Of a DNA stretch of 64,000 bases, positions 43,517 through 52,225 are shown piece by piece. The notes under the pieces were generated by a model. The model was given only the letters and a program-made list of their open reading frames with translations. It did no database searches and was not told the origin of the DNA. The translations under genes and the position numbers were made by a program. Positions within the stretch are counted from its first letter, which is position 1. Each line of letters opens with the position of its first letter. The DNA is from Roseibium sp. MMSF_3544 (GTDB lineage Bacteria; Pseudomonadota; Alphaproteobacteria; Rhizobiales; Stappiaceae), in the NCBI RefSeq assembly GCF_030732845.1, contig NZ_JASHKA010000023.1, forward strand, positions 1 through 64,000, in the 5' to 3' direction.

Positions 43517-45979
43517 ATGCGTGAGAGTCTCAAGATAGTCCGCATCTTCATAGGTTCTCCCGGAGGACTGGACAAAGAGCGTAATGCTGCACATCATGTT
43601 GTAGGTGAAGTGAACCGAAACAACTCAGAGCATTGGGGCTGCCACTTCAAGCTGTACGGTTGGGAAGATGCGATCCCAGGATACCAGCGCCCGCAGAGCA
43701 AGATTAATGAAGACCTCGATAGGTGCGATTATTTTATCGGGGTCATGTGGAACAAGTGGGGCTCACGGCCTTCTACCGACGCAAATGGTTATACATCGGG
43801 TTTTGAGGAGGAATACTGTCGCGCAATCGATCGAATCGAAAGCGGAAATATGAAGGATATGGCCCTATTCTTCAAAACCATAGATTCACCAGAAGGATTC
43901 CAGCCCGGTGAAGATATACAGAAGGTTTTAGACTTCCGACAGAGCTGCATTGAAGAAAAGAAAGTATTTTTTAAAGACTTTAACGACACTTCTGATTTCA
44001 AAGATGTTGTTCGAGATAAACTGATGGAGATTGGCTGGCGCGAAACATCCTTCAAACCTTTCGAGAGCGTTGAAGACGATGGATCCGAAGCTCCACCTGA
44101 AGATGATTCAGATACCGAAACGACCGCGAGCTCTGCCTCACGTCTCATTGAAGAAAATGCTGGTTCTTTTTTGAGTGACGTTGCAAATCGGTCATATGGT
44201 TGGGATGCTGTATCTTCGCAAGAAGTTGCAAGATTTAGACTAATTTCCACTACACTGCATAGGTCTGGAAATGACGAAATATATTTGGAAAATCATGATG
44301 CAAATCTAATTTTTAAACACTACCGAGACGAAAAACTATCAGATCGAGAGTATAATGCTCTGGTGGAATGCGGTGTTATAGGGTTTACTCATCGGAATGT
44401 TCCTCTTTGGCGCTGGGTACAAAAATCTGGAGATTTGGAGAACCAGTTCTTTTACCTAAGATTTTTGTCGCAAGTGGGGACTCAGGACGAACAGCAGCGT
44501 TCTATTCGCATTCTCAAGCTTTTAGGCCAACCGCTAATCGACCTTTCAGAGCTGATCTCAAAGAGGAAAACACTACAAACGTGGCTCTCAAACGAGACTA
44601 AAGATCAAGTATTTGACGCTGCCGTATCTTTTTTGGCAACAAATGCCGTTCACGAGGATATTCCTCTGCTTGAAGAGATGTCCAATGATTGCGACCCGAA
44701 ACGCAAGCAACAAATCGAGGGCGCAGTCGTAGCCATCCTCGCTCGAGGTAGCACTGACTCGGCGCTGAAGCGTCTTTGTCGCAATGAAGTAGACAAAGTC
44801 GAAAGTAGGGTTGCGGATGATCTCTTTAGCAGCCCACAGTCCTTACTGTCCGAAACTTTGGTCTCTTGTCTATCGGCAAAACAAGACGAAATACGCCTTC
44901 GTGCGGCACGAGTTTTATTTGATCGAAGCGAAATTCCAAAAGAGGCTATTGATTCACTCCTCACAGACAACATGCATGAAATTCGTCTGATCGCGGCCGA
45001 AACTCTTGCAAATCTCGACCAAGCGTTAACGGACGAAGTTTTAAAAAAGGCACTGACAATAGAGCGTCGTGCGGTCGGTCTTGGTATTGCATTAGGTTCA
45101 GCAACACGCAAAGAAACAGACACTAAATTCTATGAGCGTTATCGAGTAAATCGTCTTTCCGAACTGAGCTTTACAGACTTGAAGAGTAAAGTTGAAAAAG
45201 CTGGTGTTTTTAACGAACAAGAACTAACGGTTCTTTACTCAAGATTTAGATCAAAAACACAATCAGACATCCGGAAAAATCTTGCCGATGGATTTAGATC
45301 TCAGTTCGAAACCGAATTGAAAAAACTGGCAGCCAATTCCGGGGTTGTTGGCACTGCTGCAATTGAGAACATTCGCAAACTGGGTCCTTTTCTGACAAAT
45401 AAGCTTTCCAGCAGTGCTCTGTCTATCCTTTGCGAGCTTCGAAATCGGAAAGATCTGGATTTAGTAAGAAAAACAATAGACTCGTTCGAAATCGACGCCA
45501 GTGAAAGCATAACGCGTTACCTGGGACGTTTTGGCGAATGGCCGGACGTCGAACGCATCAAAAAGTTGGGCGATTATCCTTCGGAAGGAAGCCTTGTGAG
45601 TTTCAGATCAACCAAGCTTCCCCAACAAAAAGCATCTGCAATTTTGGCTTTGGGCAGACAAAGAGTTGCAGATACATTAGACTTAGAATTGGACTCGCAA
45701 ATTAGAGATGCCCTTCTAAAGCTAATTCCAAACAAACTAATTGCCAGTTTGAGTGACGATATAGTAATTCGAGAACTCGGGCGTAAGAATGACAGCGCCA
45801 GAGAGATATTCGCAATAAGATGCGTTCAATCTATACCAAAAAAGCGACTAACGTCGTTGCTTGATAACTACGTGGACGGTGAAAACCAACGTTATTATAA
45901 TAGCGTTCATTGGTTGGATCTGGGCACATCTTTACCCAGTAGGTTAGCAAAATCAGTTGCTGAAAATTGGCTAAGGTGA
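43517..45979 (+). CDS. DUF4062 and HEAT-repeat protein
   Basis: 820 residues. The N-terminal 175 residues are a DUF4062 domain: KIVRIFIGSPGGLDKERNAA at the first strand and loop, then DLDRCDYFIGVMWNKWGS and FEEEYCRAID. DUF4062 is a TIR/Toll-like Rossmann-type module often found on sensor or NTPase proteins. An acidic linker (EAPPEDDSDTETTAS, about 195-210) precedes a long alpha-helical solenoid of HEAT-like repeats (about 290-820, such as LLTDNMHEIRLIAAETLANLDQ). No NTPase motif is seen. The gene is clearly AT-richer than the backbone. A sensor-effector in antiphage defence is plausible but inferred. Confidence 0.78.
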   Translation: MRESLKIVRIFIGSPGGLDKERNAAHHVVGEVNRNNSEHWGCHFKLYGWEDAIPGYQRPQSKINEDLDRCDYFIGVMWNKWGSRPSTDANGYTSGFEEEYCRAIDRIESGNMKDMALFFKTIDSPEGFQPGEDIQKVLDFRQSCIEEKKVFFKDFNDTSDFKDVVRDKLMEIGWRETSFKPFESVEDDGSEAPPEDDSDTETTASSASRLIEENAGSFLSDVANRSYGWDAVSSQEVARFRLISTTLHRSGNDEIYLENHDANLIFKHYRDEKLSDREYNALVECGVIGFTHRNVPLWRWVQKSGDLENQFFYLRFLSQVGTQDEQQRSIRILKLLGQPLIDLSELISKRKTLQTWLSNETKDQVFDAAVSFLATNAVHEDIPLLEEMSNDCDPKRKQQIEGAVVAILARGSTDSALKRLCRNEVDKVESRVADDLFSSPQSLLSETLVSCLSAKQDEIRLRAARVLFDRSEIPKEAIDSLLTDNMHEIRLIAAETLANLDQALTDEVLKKALTIERRAVGLGIALGSATRKETDTKFYERYRVNRLSELSFTDLKSKVEKAGVFNEQELTVLYSRFRSKTQSDIRKNLADGFRSQFETELKKLAANSGVVGTAAIENIRKLGPFLTNKLSSSALSILCELRNRKDLDLVRKTIDSFEIDASESITRYLGRFGEWPDVERIKKLGDYPSEGSLVSFRSTKLPQQKASAILALGRQRVADTLDLELDSQIRDALLKLIPNKLIASLSDDIVIRELGRKNDSAREIFAIRCVQSIPKKRLTSLLDNYVDGENQRYYNSVHWLDLGTSLPSRLAKSVAENWLR

Positions 45980-46287
45980 GCTCGAACGCCCAAGTTCCGG
46001 CTAAACTACTGTGTTGTGGACAGCTTCTTGAAAGCGCTCCTTAGACCGCTAGCACAAACACACGTCAACTGCTGCCGCACGTTGACGAAATCAATCGTTC
46101 GAGGTTGAACGAAGCTCACGGCCATTGTTGAATTGTTGAATTCATTCAGAGAGTTGGTTTTTCCACAACCTCGTTGACCGCTGCAAAACCGTGCAAACCA
46201 CGGCAAAACGCCTACGGGATTTTCGTGTAAGAAATCACTGCTGAAAACACCTAAATCATTGGGAAACATACGTTTACCCCAATCGAA
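45980..46287. other. Right inner end of the island
   Basis: About 300 bp with no gene. An inverted pair CGTCAAC/GTTGACG lies at 46063-46087. Three TGCAAA-type motifs spaced exactly 10 bp apart lie at 46182-46212, and an imperfect hairpin (ATTGGG...CCCAAT) lies at 46258-46283 next to the tRNA end. Confidence 0.5.
46182..46212 (+). repeat. Phased repeats near the right end
   Basis: TGCAAAACCG, TGCAAACCACGG and GGCAAAACGCC begin at 46182, 46192 and 46202, one helical turn apart. They resemble the TGCAAA-CGCG motifs at the left end, as integrase arm sites would. Confidence 0.5.
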
Positions 46288-46303
46288 TGGTGCGGTCGAG
46301 AAG
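46285..46303. repeat. Right attachment-site repeat
   Basis: Exact copy of the 19-bp left repeat, overlapping the 3' end of tRNA-Leu. Confidence 0.85.
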
Positions 46304-46374
46304 ACTCGAACTTCCACGGGTTTTACCCCACAGCGACCTCAACGCTGCGCGTCTACCAATTCCGCCACGACCGC
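46288..46374 (-). tRNA. tRNA-Leu (anticodon GAG)
   Basis: 87 nt including an encoded CCA. The acceptor arms GCGGTCG and CGACCGC pair, and the D arm has GGTAGACGC. The anticodon stem CAGCG/CGCTG frames TTGAGGT, giving anticodon GAG. A long variable arm follows and the T arm has GTTCGAGTC. The long variable loop and the D-arm form are typical of tRNA-Leu. Its 3' end is the island's integration site. Confidence 0.95.
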
Positions 46375-46495
46375 ATATTCGATTGTTCCCGGCGCCTGTC
46401 TGCGTCGAGGCGCTCCATGTAGCAAAAGGATTTTGGGGGCGCAAGAGCCGAAACCGTATTAATTCACAAGCGCCCGATATTTCTTTGAGCCAGGC

Positions 46496-46762
46496 TTACA
46501 ACGGCCCGTCGGTCCGCATCGGACGTACTTCCGGTGCACGCATCAGAACCTCGGTAATCGAAATACCAATCCGTTCGCCGAGCAGTACCACCTGTCCACG
46601 TGCCACCAGTGTATTGTTGGCGTAGATCTTGACATCATCGTCTTCTGATACGTCCAGATCGATGACGGCACCACGGCCCATGCGCAGGAGCTGATGCACC
46701 GGCATTTCGGATTCGCCGAGCACGACGGAAATGTCGACTTTGATTTCGTCAAAGGTGGTCAT
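46496..46762 (-). CDS. fliN: FliN-like C-ring (SpoA) protein
   Basis: 88 residues forming a single SpoA/FliN domain: DISVVLGESEMPVHQLLRMGRGAVIDLDVSEDDDVKIYANNTLVARGQVVLLGERIGISITEVL. FliN forms the lower C-ring of the flagellar motor switch. It lacks the N-terminal part of longer FliN proteins and no other flagellar gene is nearby, so it may be a second, stand-alone copy. Divergent from lipB. Confidence 0.85.
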   Translation of the reverse strand: MTTFDEIKVDISVVLGESEMPVHQLLRMGRGAVIDLDVSEDDDVKIYANNTLVARGQVVLLGERIGISITEVLMRAPEVRPMRTDGPL

Positions 46763-46857
46763 CGGACGTCAAGATCCTTAAATAGGGCGAACCCGCCAGC
46801 GCCACACCATATCACGGCCCGGCAAGCCAGCTCAAAAAACAAAGAAGTGTCATCCAC

Positions 46858-47565
46858 ATGTCACCAGCCGAAAGAGACCAGATTTCTCTCAGTTTTCAGC
46901 CGAAAACGGGTTCTGAACCGGTGGAGTGGAAGATATCTGACGAGCTTGTGGACTATGAGCACGCGCTTGAGGAAATGGAAAGTCGCGTCGAGAGAATCAT
47001 CTCGGGCGAAGCCCGCGAGCTTGTCTGGCTTCTCGAACACCCTCCACTTTACACCGCCGGAACCAGGGCGGACGACAGGGATCTGGTGACCCCTGACCGC
47101 TTCCCCGTCTACCGCACCAAGCGCGGCGGCCAGCACACCTATCACGGTCCGGGCCAACGCATCGCCTACGTGATGCTCAACCTGAAAACGCGGAAGCAGG
47201 ACGTCCGGGCCTTCGTGTCAGCGCTCGAAACCTGGCTCATCAACACGTTGTGGCATTACCACATCCGCGGTGAGCGGCGCGAGGACAGGGTTGGCGTCTG
47301 GGTTAGCCGTCCGGACCGGGGCGAAGCCGTCGAGGACAAGATTGCCGCCCTTGGTCTTCGGCTGCGCAGATGGGTCACTTATCACGGTATCAGCTTCAAC
47401 GTTGAACCGGAGCTCGACCACTTTTCCGGCATCGTGCCCTGCGGTGTCAAAGACCACGGTGTCACAAGCCTTGTCGATCTTGGGATCCCGGTGACCATGG
47501 CGGAAAACGACATGGTTCTGCGCGCGGAATTCGAAAAGATCTTCGGCCCTGTCGTCTCTGTCTAG
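46858..47565 (+). CDS. lipB: Lipoyl(octanoyl) transferase
   Basis: 235 residues. It moves octanoyl from acyl carrier protein to the lipoyl domains of dehydrogenase complexes. Family marks are [11 protein letters not shown], the [21 protein letters not shown] segment, the catalytic Lys in [18 protein letters not shown] and the catalytic Cys in [15 protein letters not shown]. Complete in length. Confidence 0.95.
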   Translation: MSPAERDQISLSFQPKTGSEPVEWKISDELVDYEHALEEMESRVERIISGEARELVWLLEHPPLYTAGTRADDRDLVTPDRFPVYRTKRGGQHTYHGPGQRIAYVMLNLKTRKQDVRAFVSALETWLINTLWHYHIRGERREDRVGVWVSRPDRGEAVEDKIAALGLRLRRWVTYHGISFNVEPELDHFSGIVPCGVKDHGVTSLVDLGIPVTMAENDMVLRAEFEKIFGPVVSV

Positions 47566-47577
47566 CTTCGCGTTGTT

Positions 47578-48444
47578 TCAAACAGGCGAACAGGTATTCA
47601 AGAAATCCTGCAGACGCTGAACACCACCGGGCTTCCATCCAAGGGCCCGGAGCCTGGCCGTATCCATTTCGCCCGGGATCCTGGAAGACTTTTCAGGAAC
47701 TTCAATACCGACCGCTCGAAGCGAAGCGAGCATTCCAAGAAGGTCGCTCCGGTCCAGCATGAGGTCGGACACGTTGAAAACATCAAACCTTTTCCCGGTA
47801 TTCCCCTGCTTCAAAAGCAAGGCGACGGCTGCTGCAAGGTCGTCTCCGTGCACTTCCGTTCCGCACCTTGGCTCGATCCGATTGCCCGACAGAAAGCTGT
47901 CGAACAGGCCGGACCACTTGTGCTCACGAAGACCTGGAGCCACACCGTAGACGCCGGTCGTTCTCAAGACGATCCCGCAAAACGCTTCATCGCATAAATC
48001 CGAAAGCTGGTGTTCACCGGCCAGCTTGGCCTCGCCGTAAAGCGTGTCAGGTGCCGGCTCATCGGCTTCACGCAGTGTCTCGCCGCCGCGATGATCGCCA
48101 TAGACGGCTCGGCTGGAGACGAACACAGCATGCCGGCAACTGGTGGCTTTGGCGGCCGCGAAGAGCGCCTTCGTTCCATCGACGTTCAATCGCCAGAAGC
48201 GGTCCGGATCCGTCCCCTCGCCGCCACGGAACTTGCCCGGCGCGTGGTGAAGCGCACAATGGATGAGCACATCGGCCCTGGGTAGGTCAGGCACTGGATT
48301 GGCAAGGTCAAAGGGTGAAAACGCAAGTGGCATGTCCGCGACGGGAGCGCGGCCAAGCGAGGTGACGTCATGTCCCTCTGTCAGCATCCGATGCGCGAGA
48401 AATCGGCCAACTGTTCCACCGGCGCCTGTGATCAGGACATGCAT
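47578..48444 (-). CDS. sqdC: SDR-type reductase SqdC of sulfolipid synthesis
   Basis: 288 residues. Extended SDR with ITGAGGTVGRFL (residues 5-16), an SSRAVYGDH segment and the YGEAK catalytic pair. By itself it is a generic NAD-dependent epimerase/dehydratase. The order sqdB, GT8 glycosyltransferase, then this gene with stops and starts touching is that of the Rhodobacter sqdBDC operon, so I assign it as SqdC by context. Confidence 0.75.
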   Translation of the reverse strand: MHVLITGAGGTVGRFLAHRMLTEGHDVTSLGRAPVADMPLAFSPFDLANPVPDLPRADVLIHCALHHAPGKFRGGEGTDPDRFWRLNVDGTKALFAAAKATSCRHAVFVSSRAVYGDHRGGETLREADEPAPDTLYGEAKLAGEHQLSDLCDEAFCGIVLRTTGVYGVAPGLREHKWSGLFDSFLSGNRIEPRCGTEVHGDDLAAAVALLLKQGNTGKRFDVFNVSDLMLDRSDLLGMLASLRAVGIEVPEKSSRIPGEMDTARLRALGWKPGGVQRLQDFLNTCSPV

Positions 48445-49311
48445 TCAGGACGCCTGTTGCTCGGCCCATTCCGAAGGCCCTTTCAGCCGCGTCGTATCCG
48501 CCGGAATTCCGTCTCCGGTCGCAAAGGCTTGCCAAAGATCGATCAGTGGCCGGAGCCGATCCGCCTTTTCGTGCCCCGCCTGCCATGGCTTTTCATACTG
48601 ATAATGCAGAATGTGGATTTGCTCCCAGCTCCACAGCTCCGGCAGGTTGAACCAGACATATTGCAGCATATTGTAAAAGACCGGCAGACCTTGCCAATCG
48701 GGAAAGTAATTCTCAAGGAACGTCTGATCGGTACGACGCCAGAAGACATCCGGCTTGTCCAGCCTGGAAAGCATCTGCTCGAACGTGGTTTCGCTCGGCC
48801 GCGCCGTGAAGACACCGCTGTTCAACCGATGAAAGTCGGCCAAACCCTCATAGACATTTGGTGCCGCGCAGAATTCCGGAAACTCAAACAACCGGTCGCA
48901 GTTCTGAAGCACAAGCGCGTCAGCATCGATGAACACGACGCGCTCATACTCGACAAGTTGCCAGAGCCGCAGCTTCACGAAATTGTCGAGCGGCGTATGA
49001 AAGACCGGCTTGCCTCCTTTTGAAAACGGTGCGGCCTTGTGCAGGCGGCCACGTTCGTGCCGCTCGTTGAAAGCATCGGATGTTGGCAACCGTTCGCAGC
49101 GTCCAAGCCGCGGTTCAAAGGTCTTTAGGGCTGCAAGGTCCTCGTCGTCGACACCCGGCGTTTGGAGAACCACAAGATCGGCGTCGGATCGTGCTCTGCG
49201 CAACGACCGCAGCAGCGCCGTCGCACCAAGAACATAGTCCCTGTTGGTCACCAGCGTTACATAGGCATATCTGGCGCCCTGCGCCTTGTTGAACTCCGGT
49301 TCACCGGTCAT
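48445..49311 (-). CDS. sqdD: Glycogenin-like GT8 glycosyltransferase SqdD
   Basis: 288 residues. GT8/glycogenin fold with the metal-binding DxD in VVFIDADALVLQ, the start ARYAYVTLVTNRDYVLGATALLRSLRRA and the NSGVFTARPSE segment. In Rhodobacter, SqdD is a glycogenin-like transferase needed for sulfoquinovosyl diacylglycerol. It is the second gene after sqdB and abuts sqdC. Confidence 0.82.
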   Translation of the reverse strand: MTGEPEFNKAQGARYAYVTLVTNRDYVLGATALLRSLRRARSDADLVVLQTPGVDDEDLAALKTFEPRLGRCERLPTSDAFNERHERGRLHKAAPFSKGGKPVFHTPLDNFVKLRLWQLVEYERVVFIDADALVLQNCDRLFEFPEFCAAPNVYEGLADFHRLNSGVFTARPSETTFEQMLSRLDKPDVFWRRTDQTFLENYFPDWQGLPVFYNMLQYVWFNLPELWSWEQIHILHYQYEKPWQAGHEKADRLRPLIDLWQAFATGDGIPADTTRLKGPSEWAEQQAS

Positions 49312-49320
49312 GCCAAAGCC

Positions 49321-50541
49321 TCACGAGACCGATTTTAGCCGGGGATGCTCCGGATCGTGCTCGATCTCTTCCGCGATTTCACGGGTCCACGCGGAAACTG
49401 CCGGTACCCGGCTGCGGTCAACCCGATAGGCATAGGCCTTGGCCACATCGACCACCTCCTCCAGAAGGCCGTCTTCCAGCTTGATCGGATCGAGCCCGAG
49501 ATCCAGGAATTGTTCGTTCCTGACGACAAGGTCGTTTTCGGCTGCCTCCTTACGCGGGTTGGGCAGATAAGCCACCTTTGCGCCAGTCAGTCTGGAAATC
49601 AGTTCGGCAAGGCCACGGACCCGATGTGTTTCCGTCATCTGATTGAAGACCTTGACCCGGTCGCCGCTTTGCGGCGGGTTTTTCAGGGCAAGTTCAATGC
49701 AGCGCACCGAGTCCTGAATATGGATGAAGGCGCGGGTCTGGCCACCGGTGCCATGCACGGTCAGCGGATAGTCGATTGCCGCCTGGATGAGGAACCGGTT
49801 CAGGACGGTTCCATAGTCTCCGTCATAGTCGAAACGGTTGATGAGCTGCTTGTGGCGTTTGGTCTGTTCCGTGTGCGTGCCCCAAACAATGCCCTGATGC
49901 AGATCGGTGATCCTGAGACCGTCATTCTTGGCATAGAACTGGAAAAGCAGCTGATCGAGACACTTGGTCATGTGGTAGATCGATCCGGGATTAGCCGGAT
50001 AAAGGATCTCCTGATTGACCTTTTCTCCGGCCAGGGTCTCGACATCGACGCCCAGATAGCCCTCTGGGATGGCCGCTCCGACGTTTGAGTATCCATAGAC
50101 CCCCATCGTGCCGAGATGCACCAGATGTGCATCCAGATTCAGCTCAACCATGGCGTTGAGCAAATGATGGGTAGCATTGACGTTGTTGTTGACGGTGTAG
50201 TTCTTGTGCTGATCCGACTTCATCGAATACGGCGCCGCCCGCTGTTCGGCAAAGTGGATGATCGCATCGGGACGGTTGTCAGACAGCCAGGCCTTGAACA
50301 CTTCATAGTTCTCGGCAATATCGATCAGATGGAAATGGATTGTATTGCCCGTTTCCTGTTTCCAGATGCGTGTGCGTTCCTGAATGGAATCCATCGGTGT
50401 GAGCGATTGGACGCCAAGTTCCGCATCGATCCAGCGCCGGCTCAAATCATCAATGATATGGATTTCGTGGCCGATGTCGGACAGATGCAAAGAGGTGGGC
50501 CAACCAACGAATCCGTCACCACCGAGAACCGCTATTTTCAC
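49321..50541 (-). CDS. sqdB: UDP-sulfoquinovose synthase
   Basis: 406 residues, GTG start with GGGAG upstream. It makes UDP-sulfoquinovose from UDP-glucose and sulfite. The family pattern is clear: GGDGFVGWPT (8-17), LGTMGVYGYSN, YHMTKCLDQ with the catalytic Tyr/Lys, NRFDYDGDYGTVLNRFLIQAAIDYPLTVHGTGGQTRAFIHI and VFNQMTETHRV, close to plant SQD1. First gene of sqdBDC; the lipid is a membrane sulfolipid that can spare phosphate. Confidence 0.95.
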   Translation of the reverse strand: MKIAVLGGDGFVGWPTSLHLSDIGHEIHIIDDLSRRWIDAELGVQSLTPMDSIQERTRIWKQETGNTIHFHLIDIAENYEVFKAWLSDNRPDAIIHFAEQRAAPYSMKSDQHKNYTVNNNVNATHHLLNAMVELNLDAHLVHLGTMGVYGYSNVGAAIPEGYLGVDVETLAGEKVNQEILYPANPGSIYHMTKCLDQLLFQFYAKNDGLRITDLHQGIVWGTHTEQTKRHKQLINRFDYDGDYGTVLNRFLIQAAIDYPLTVHGTGGQTRAFIHIQDSVRCIELALKNPPQSGDRVKVFNQMTETHRVRGLAELISRLTGAKVAYLPNPRKEAAENDLVVRNEQFLDLGLDPIKLEDGLLEEVVDVAKAYAYRVDRSRVPAVSAWTREIAEEIEHDPEHPRLKSVS

Positions 50542-50685
50542 GAGAAATCTCCCTGATTGGGCAGAAAAGCTTAAATCAGACGTTCTGATTGTTTCATATG
50601 TGAGATCAGATCATTGCGATAATTCAATGACAGTTCAACGTTGAAATTCGTAATTGATACACAAATCCAAAGATGACGCCGTCTC

Positions 50686-50979
50686 TTAAGCAGTTTCCCT
50701 GACTTTGAACGGGCCTTCTTGCAACTCGACCGGGTCCAGTTCCTTGACGCCGGTTACTTTGGCAAGTCGTGGTCCACGCCAGACAGCATCCAGCATGTCG
50801 GCGACACCTGCTGGCTGGCCTGAAAAGACCGCCTCAACGGCGCCGGAAGTTCTGTTCCTGACCCATCCTGAGAGACCGCGCGCGATTGCCGTGTCCGCAC
50901 ACCAGGCTCTGTAGCCGACGCCCTGCACCCGGCCCTCGATGAGAACGTGAACGGTCACCAGCCCAGATGTCATGGTCAT
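50686..50979 (-). CDS. acyP: Acylphosphatase
   Basis: 97 residues. The catalytic Arg is in GRVQGVGYRAWC and the Asn in LSGWVRNRTSGAVEAVF, the two family signatures. Hydrolyses acyl phosphates. Stands alone between sqdB and the RNA-repair genes. Confidence 0.92.
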   Translation of the reverse strand: MTMTSGLVTVHVLIEGRVQGVGYRAWCADTAIARGLSGWVRNRTSGAVEAVFSGQPAGVADMLDAVWRGPRLAKVTGVKELDPVELQEGPFKVRETA

Positions 50980-51037
50980 TGTCCTGTCTTGTCTCTGGCG
51001 GCAATGTACCGGCGCTTGATCGGGCGCCGGTACAGTC

Positions 51038-52225
51038 TCAGCGACGTGCTCTTGAGGTCGTTTCTAGCTCATTTTCCGCAACGAGGCGCGTTATCTTGTG
51101 CGCTTCCCAATCACCGGGCGGTTCAAGTTTCTTCACCAGACCGGCGAGAGCCTCATCCGGTATTGCTGTGGATCTGCCACGGTTCTGCTGGAACAACCTG
51201 TCCGGTCCCGCTTCAAGATAGACGATTTCGATATGCGCGCCGTAGTCCCGGAACAGACGCAGCGGCTTCGCCCTGAGCTGCTCCGAAACATTCGTGGCGT
51301 TCCAGACAAAGTCCCGGCCCGCACGCAAGTAAGACCGCGCCAGCTCATAGGCAGCCTGGACTACACGCCCCTGATTGCCGGTTGCCGGCTCGCCAATCAT
51401 GTCTCGCACGGCGTCAAGACTGACGACGGGCAGATCGGGGCAGTTCGCGGCAATCCAGGTATCCTTGCCAACACCCGGCAGACCGGACATCAACTTGACC
51501 CTGCTTTTGAAGCTCTCATGAGCCGCAAAGTTCGGGTCCCGGTCCGATCGTTCGAAAAATGCAACACGGCTCTCGTCATTTGCAAAGGCGAACCTCGACG
51601 AAAGACAGGCACTTTCTTCAAAGAGCTGCTCGGCCAGCGCGACATTGTCCAGAATGGACTGCTTGTCCGCGCAGACCCGTCCCAATGCGTCTGCGCGGGC
51701 ATGAGTGCACAGAAGATCGGGCAGGCACCTGAAGGACGTTTTGATCGCCTGCCTCTGTCCGTCTTCCCGCTCAATGAGCCAGAACGGCAATTGATGACAG
51801 GTAATCAATCCGCAGATCTCTTCACGCCATGCGAACGGAGCCGCCGCTTCCCAGAGAAGTTGCCGGGCAATGAGCGCCCCTACCCTGGAGTGACCGCGCG
51901 AGGTCACCCGGCCGTTGTCTTCCTTCATCGTCACGGCCGGTTTGCCGACATCATGCAGGACCGCAGCCCAGAAAAGACAGAACCGTTGCCGCTGATCCAG
52001 GGACCGCCAGGCAGACATTGACACGAGCTCTTCGACAACCATGCGCGTATGAGTGCCGACATCGCCCTCTGCGTGATGAACCGGATCCTGGGGGCACACG
52101 TCCAAAGCGGCAAGCTGCGGCCACAACGCCCAGATGCGTCCCCAGTCGATCTGCCAGTCAGGTGCTGCAGGTACGAGGTCCAACAGATCGGGATACGAAA
52201 CCTGGTTGGTGTTTCTAGACTTCAT
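51038..52225 (-). CDS. HD-domain/P-loop polynucleotide kinase-type protein (RNA repair)
   Basis: 395 residues. The N-terminal half is an HD phosphohydrolase (VHHAEGDVGTHTRMVVEEL, AAVLHDVGKP), which could act as 2',3'-phosphatase. The C-terminal half is a P-loop kinase: SGLPGVGKDTW (about 255), SLDAVRDMIGE and FVWNATNVSEQLRAKPLRLFRDYGAHIEIVYLE, as in RNA 5'-kinases. It overlaps the RNA ligase gene by 11 bp, and the pair forms an end-healing and sealing unit. Target RNA is unknown; tRNA is a guess from family knowledge. Confidence 0.85.
   Translation of the reverse strand: MKSRNTNQVSYPDLLDLVPAAPDWQIDWGRIWALWPQLAALDVCPQDPVHHAEGDVGTHTRMVVEELVSMSAWRSLDQRQRFCLFWAAVLHDVGKPAVTMKEDNGRVTSRGHSRVGALIARQLLWEAAAPFAWREEICGLITCHQLPFWLIEREDGQRQAIKTSFRCLPDLLCTHARADALGRVCADKQSILDNVALAEQLFEESACLSSRFAFANDESRVAFFERSDRDPNFAAHESFKSRVKLMSGLPGVGKDTWIAANCPDLPVVSLDAVRDMIGEPATGNQGRVVQAAYELARSYLRAGRDFVWNATNVSEQLRAKPLRLFRDYGAHIEIVYLEAGPDRLFQQNRGRSTAIPDEALAGLVKKLEPPGDWEAHKITRLVAENELETTSRARR

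Larger units (their letters stand above)
22139..46303. mobile_element. Integrated island in tRNA-Leu(GAG), PICI-like left part with cargo
   Basis: A 19-bp direct repeat, GAATGGTGCGGTCGAGAAG, flanks the region at 22139-22157 and 46285-46303. The right copy is the 3' end of an intact tRNA-Leu gene. An integrase gene lies just inside the left repeat, and repeated TGCAAA-containing motifs lie inside both ends. Gene content (integrase, AlpA-like, primase, small terminase) resembles phage-inducible chromosomal islands, but 24 kb is longer than usual, the extra length being a redox/SRPBCC cluster and an LRR-Roc/DUF4062 pair. The integrase is at the end away from the intact tRNA. Base composition differs strongly between sections, so the island is probably layered. 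Confidence 0.82.

Noticed and set aside
46259-46625. Plus-strand open frames running across the tRNA-Leu gene
   Set aside because: They lie on the complement of a tRNA and of the FliN-like gene and have no features of a protein.
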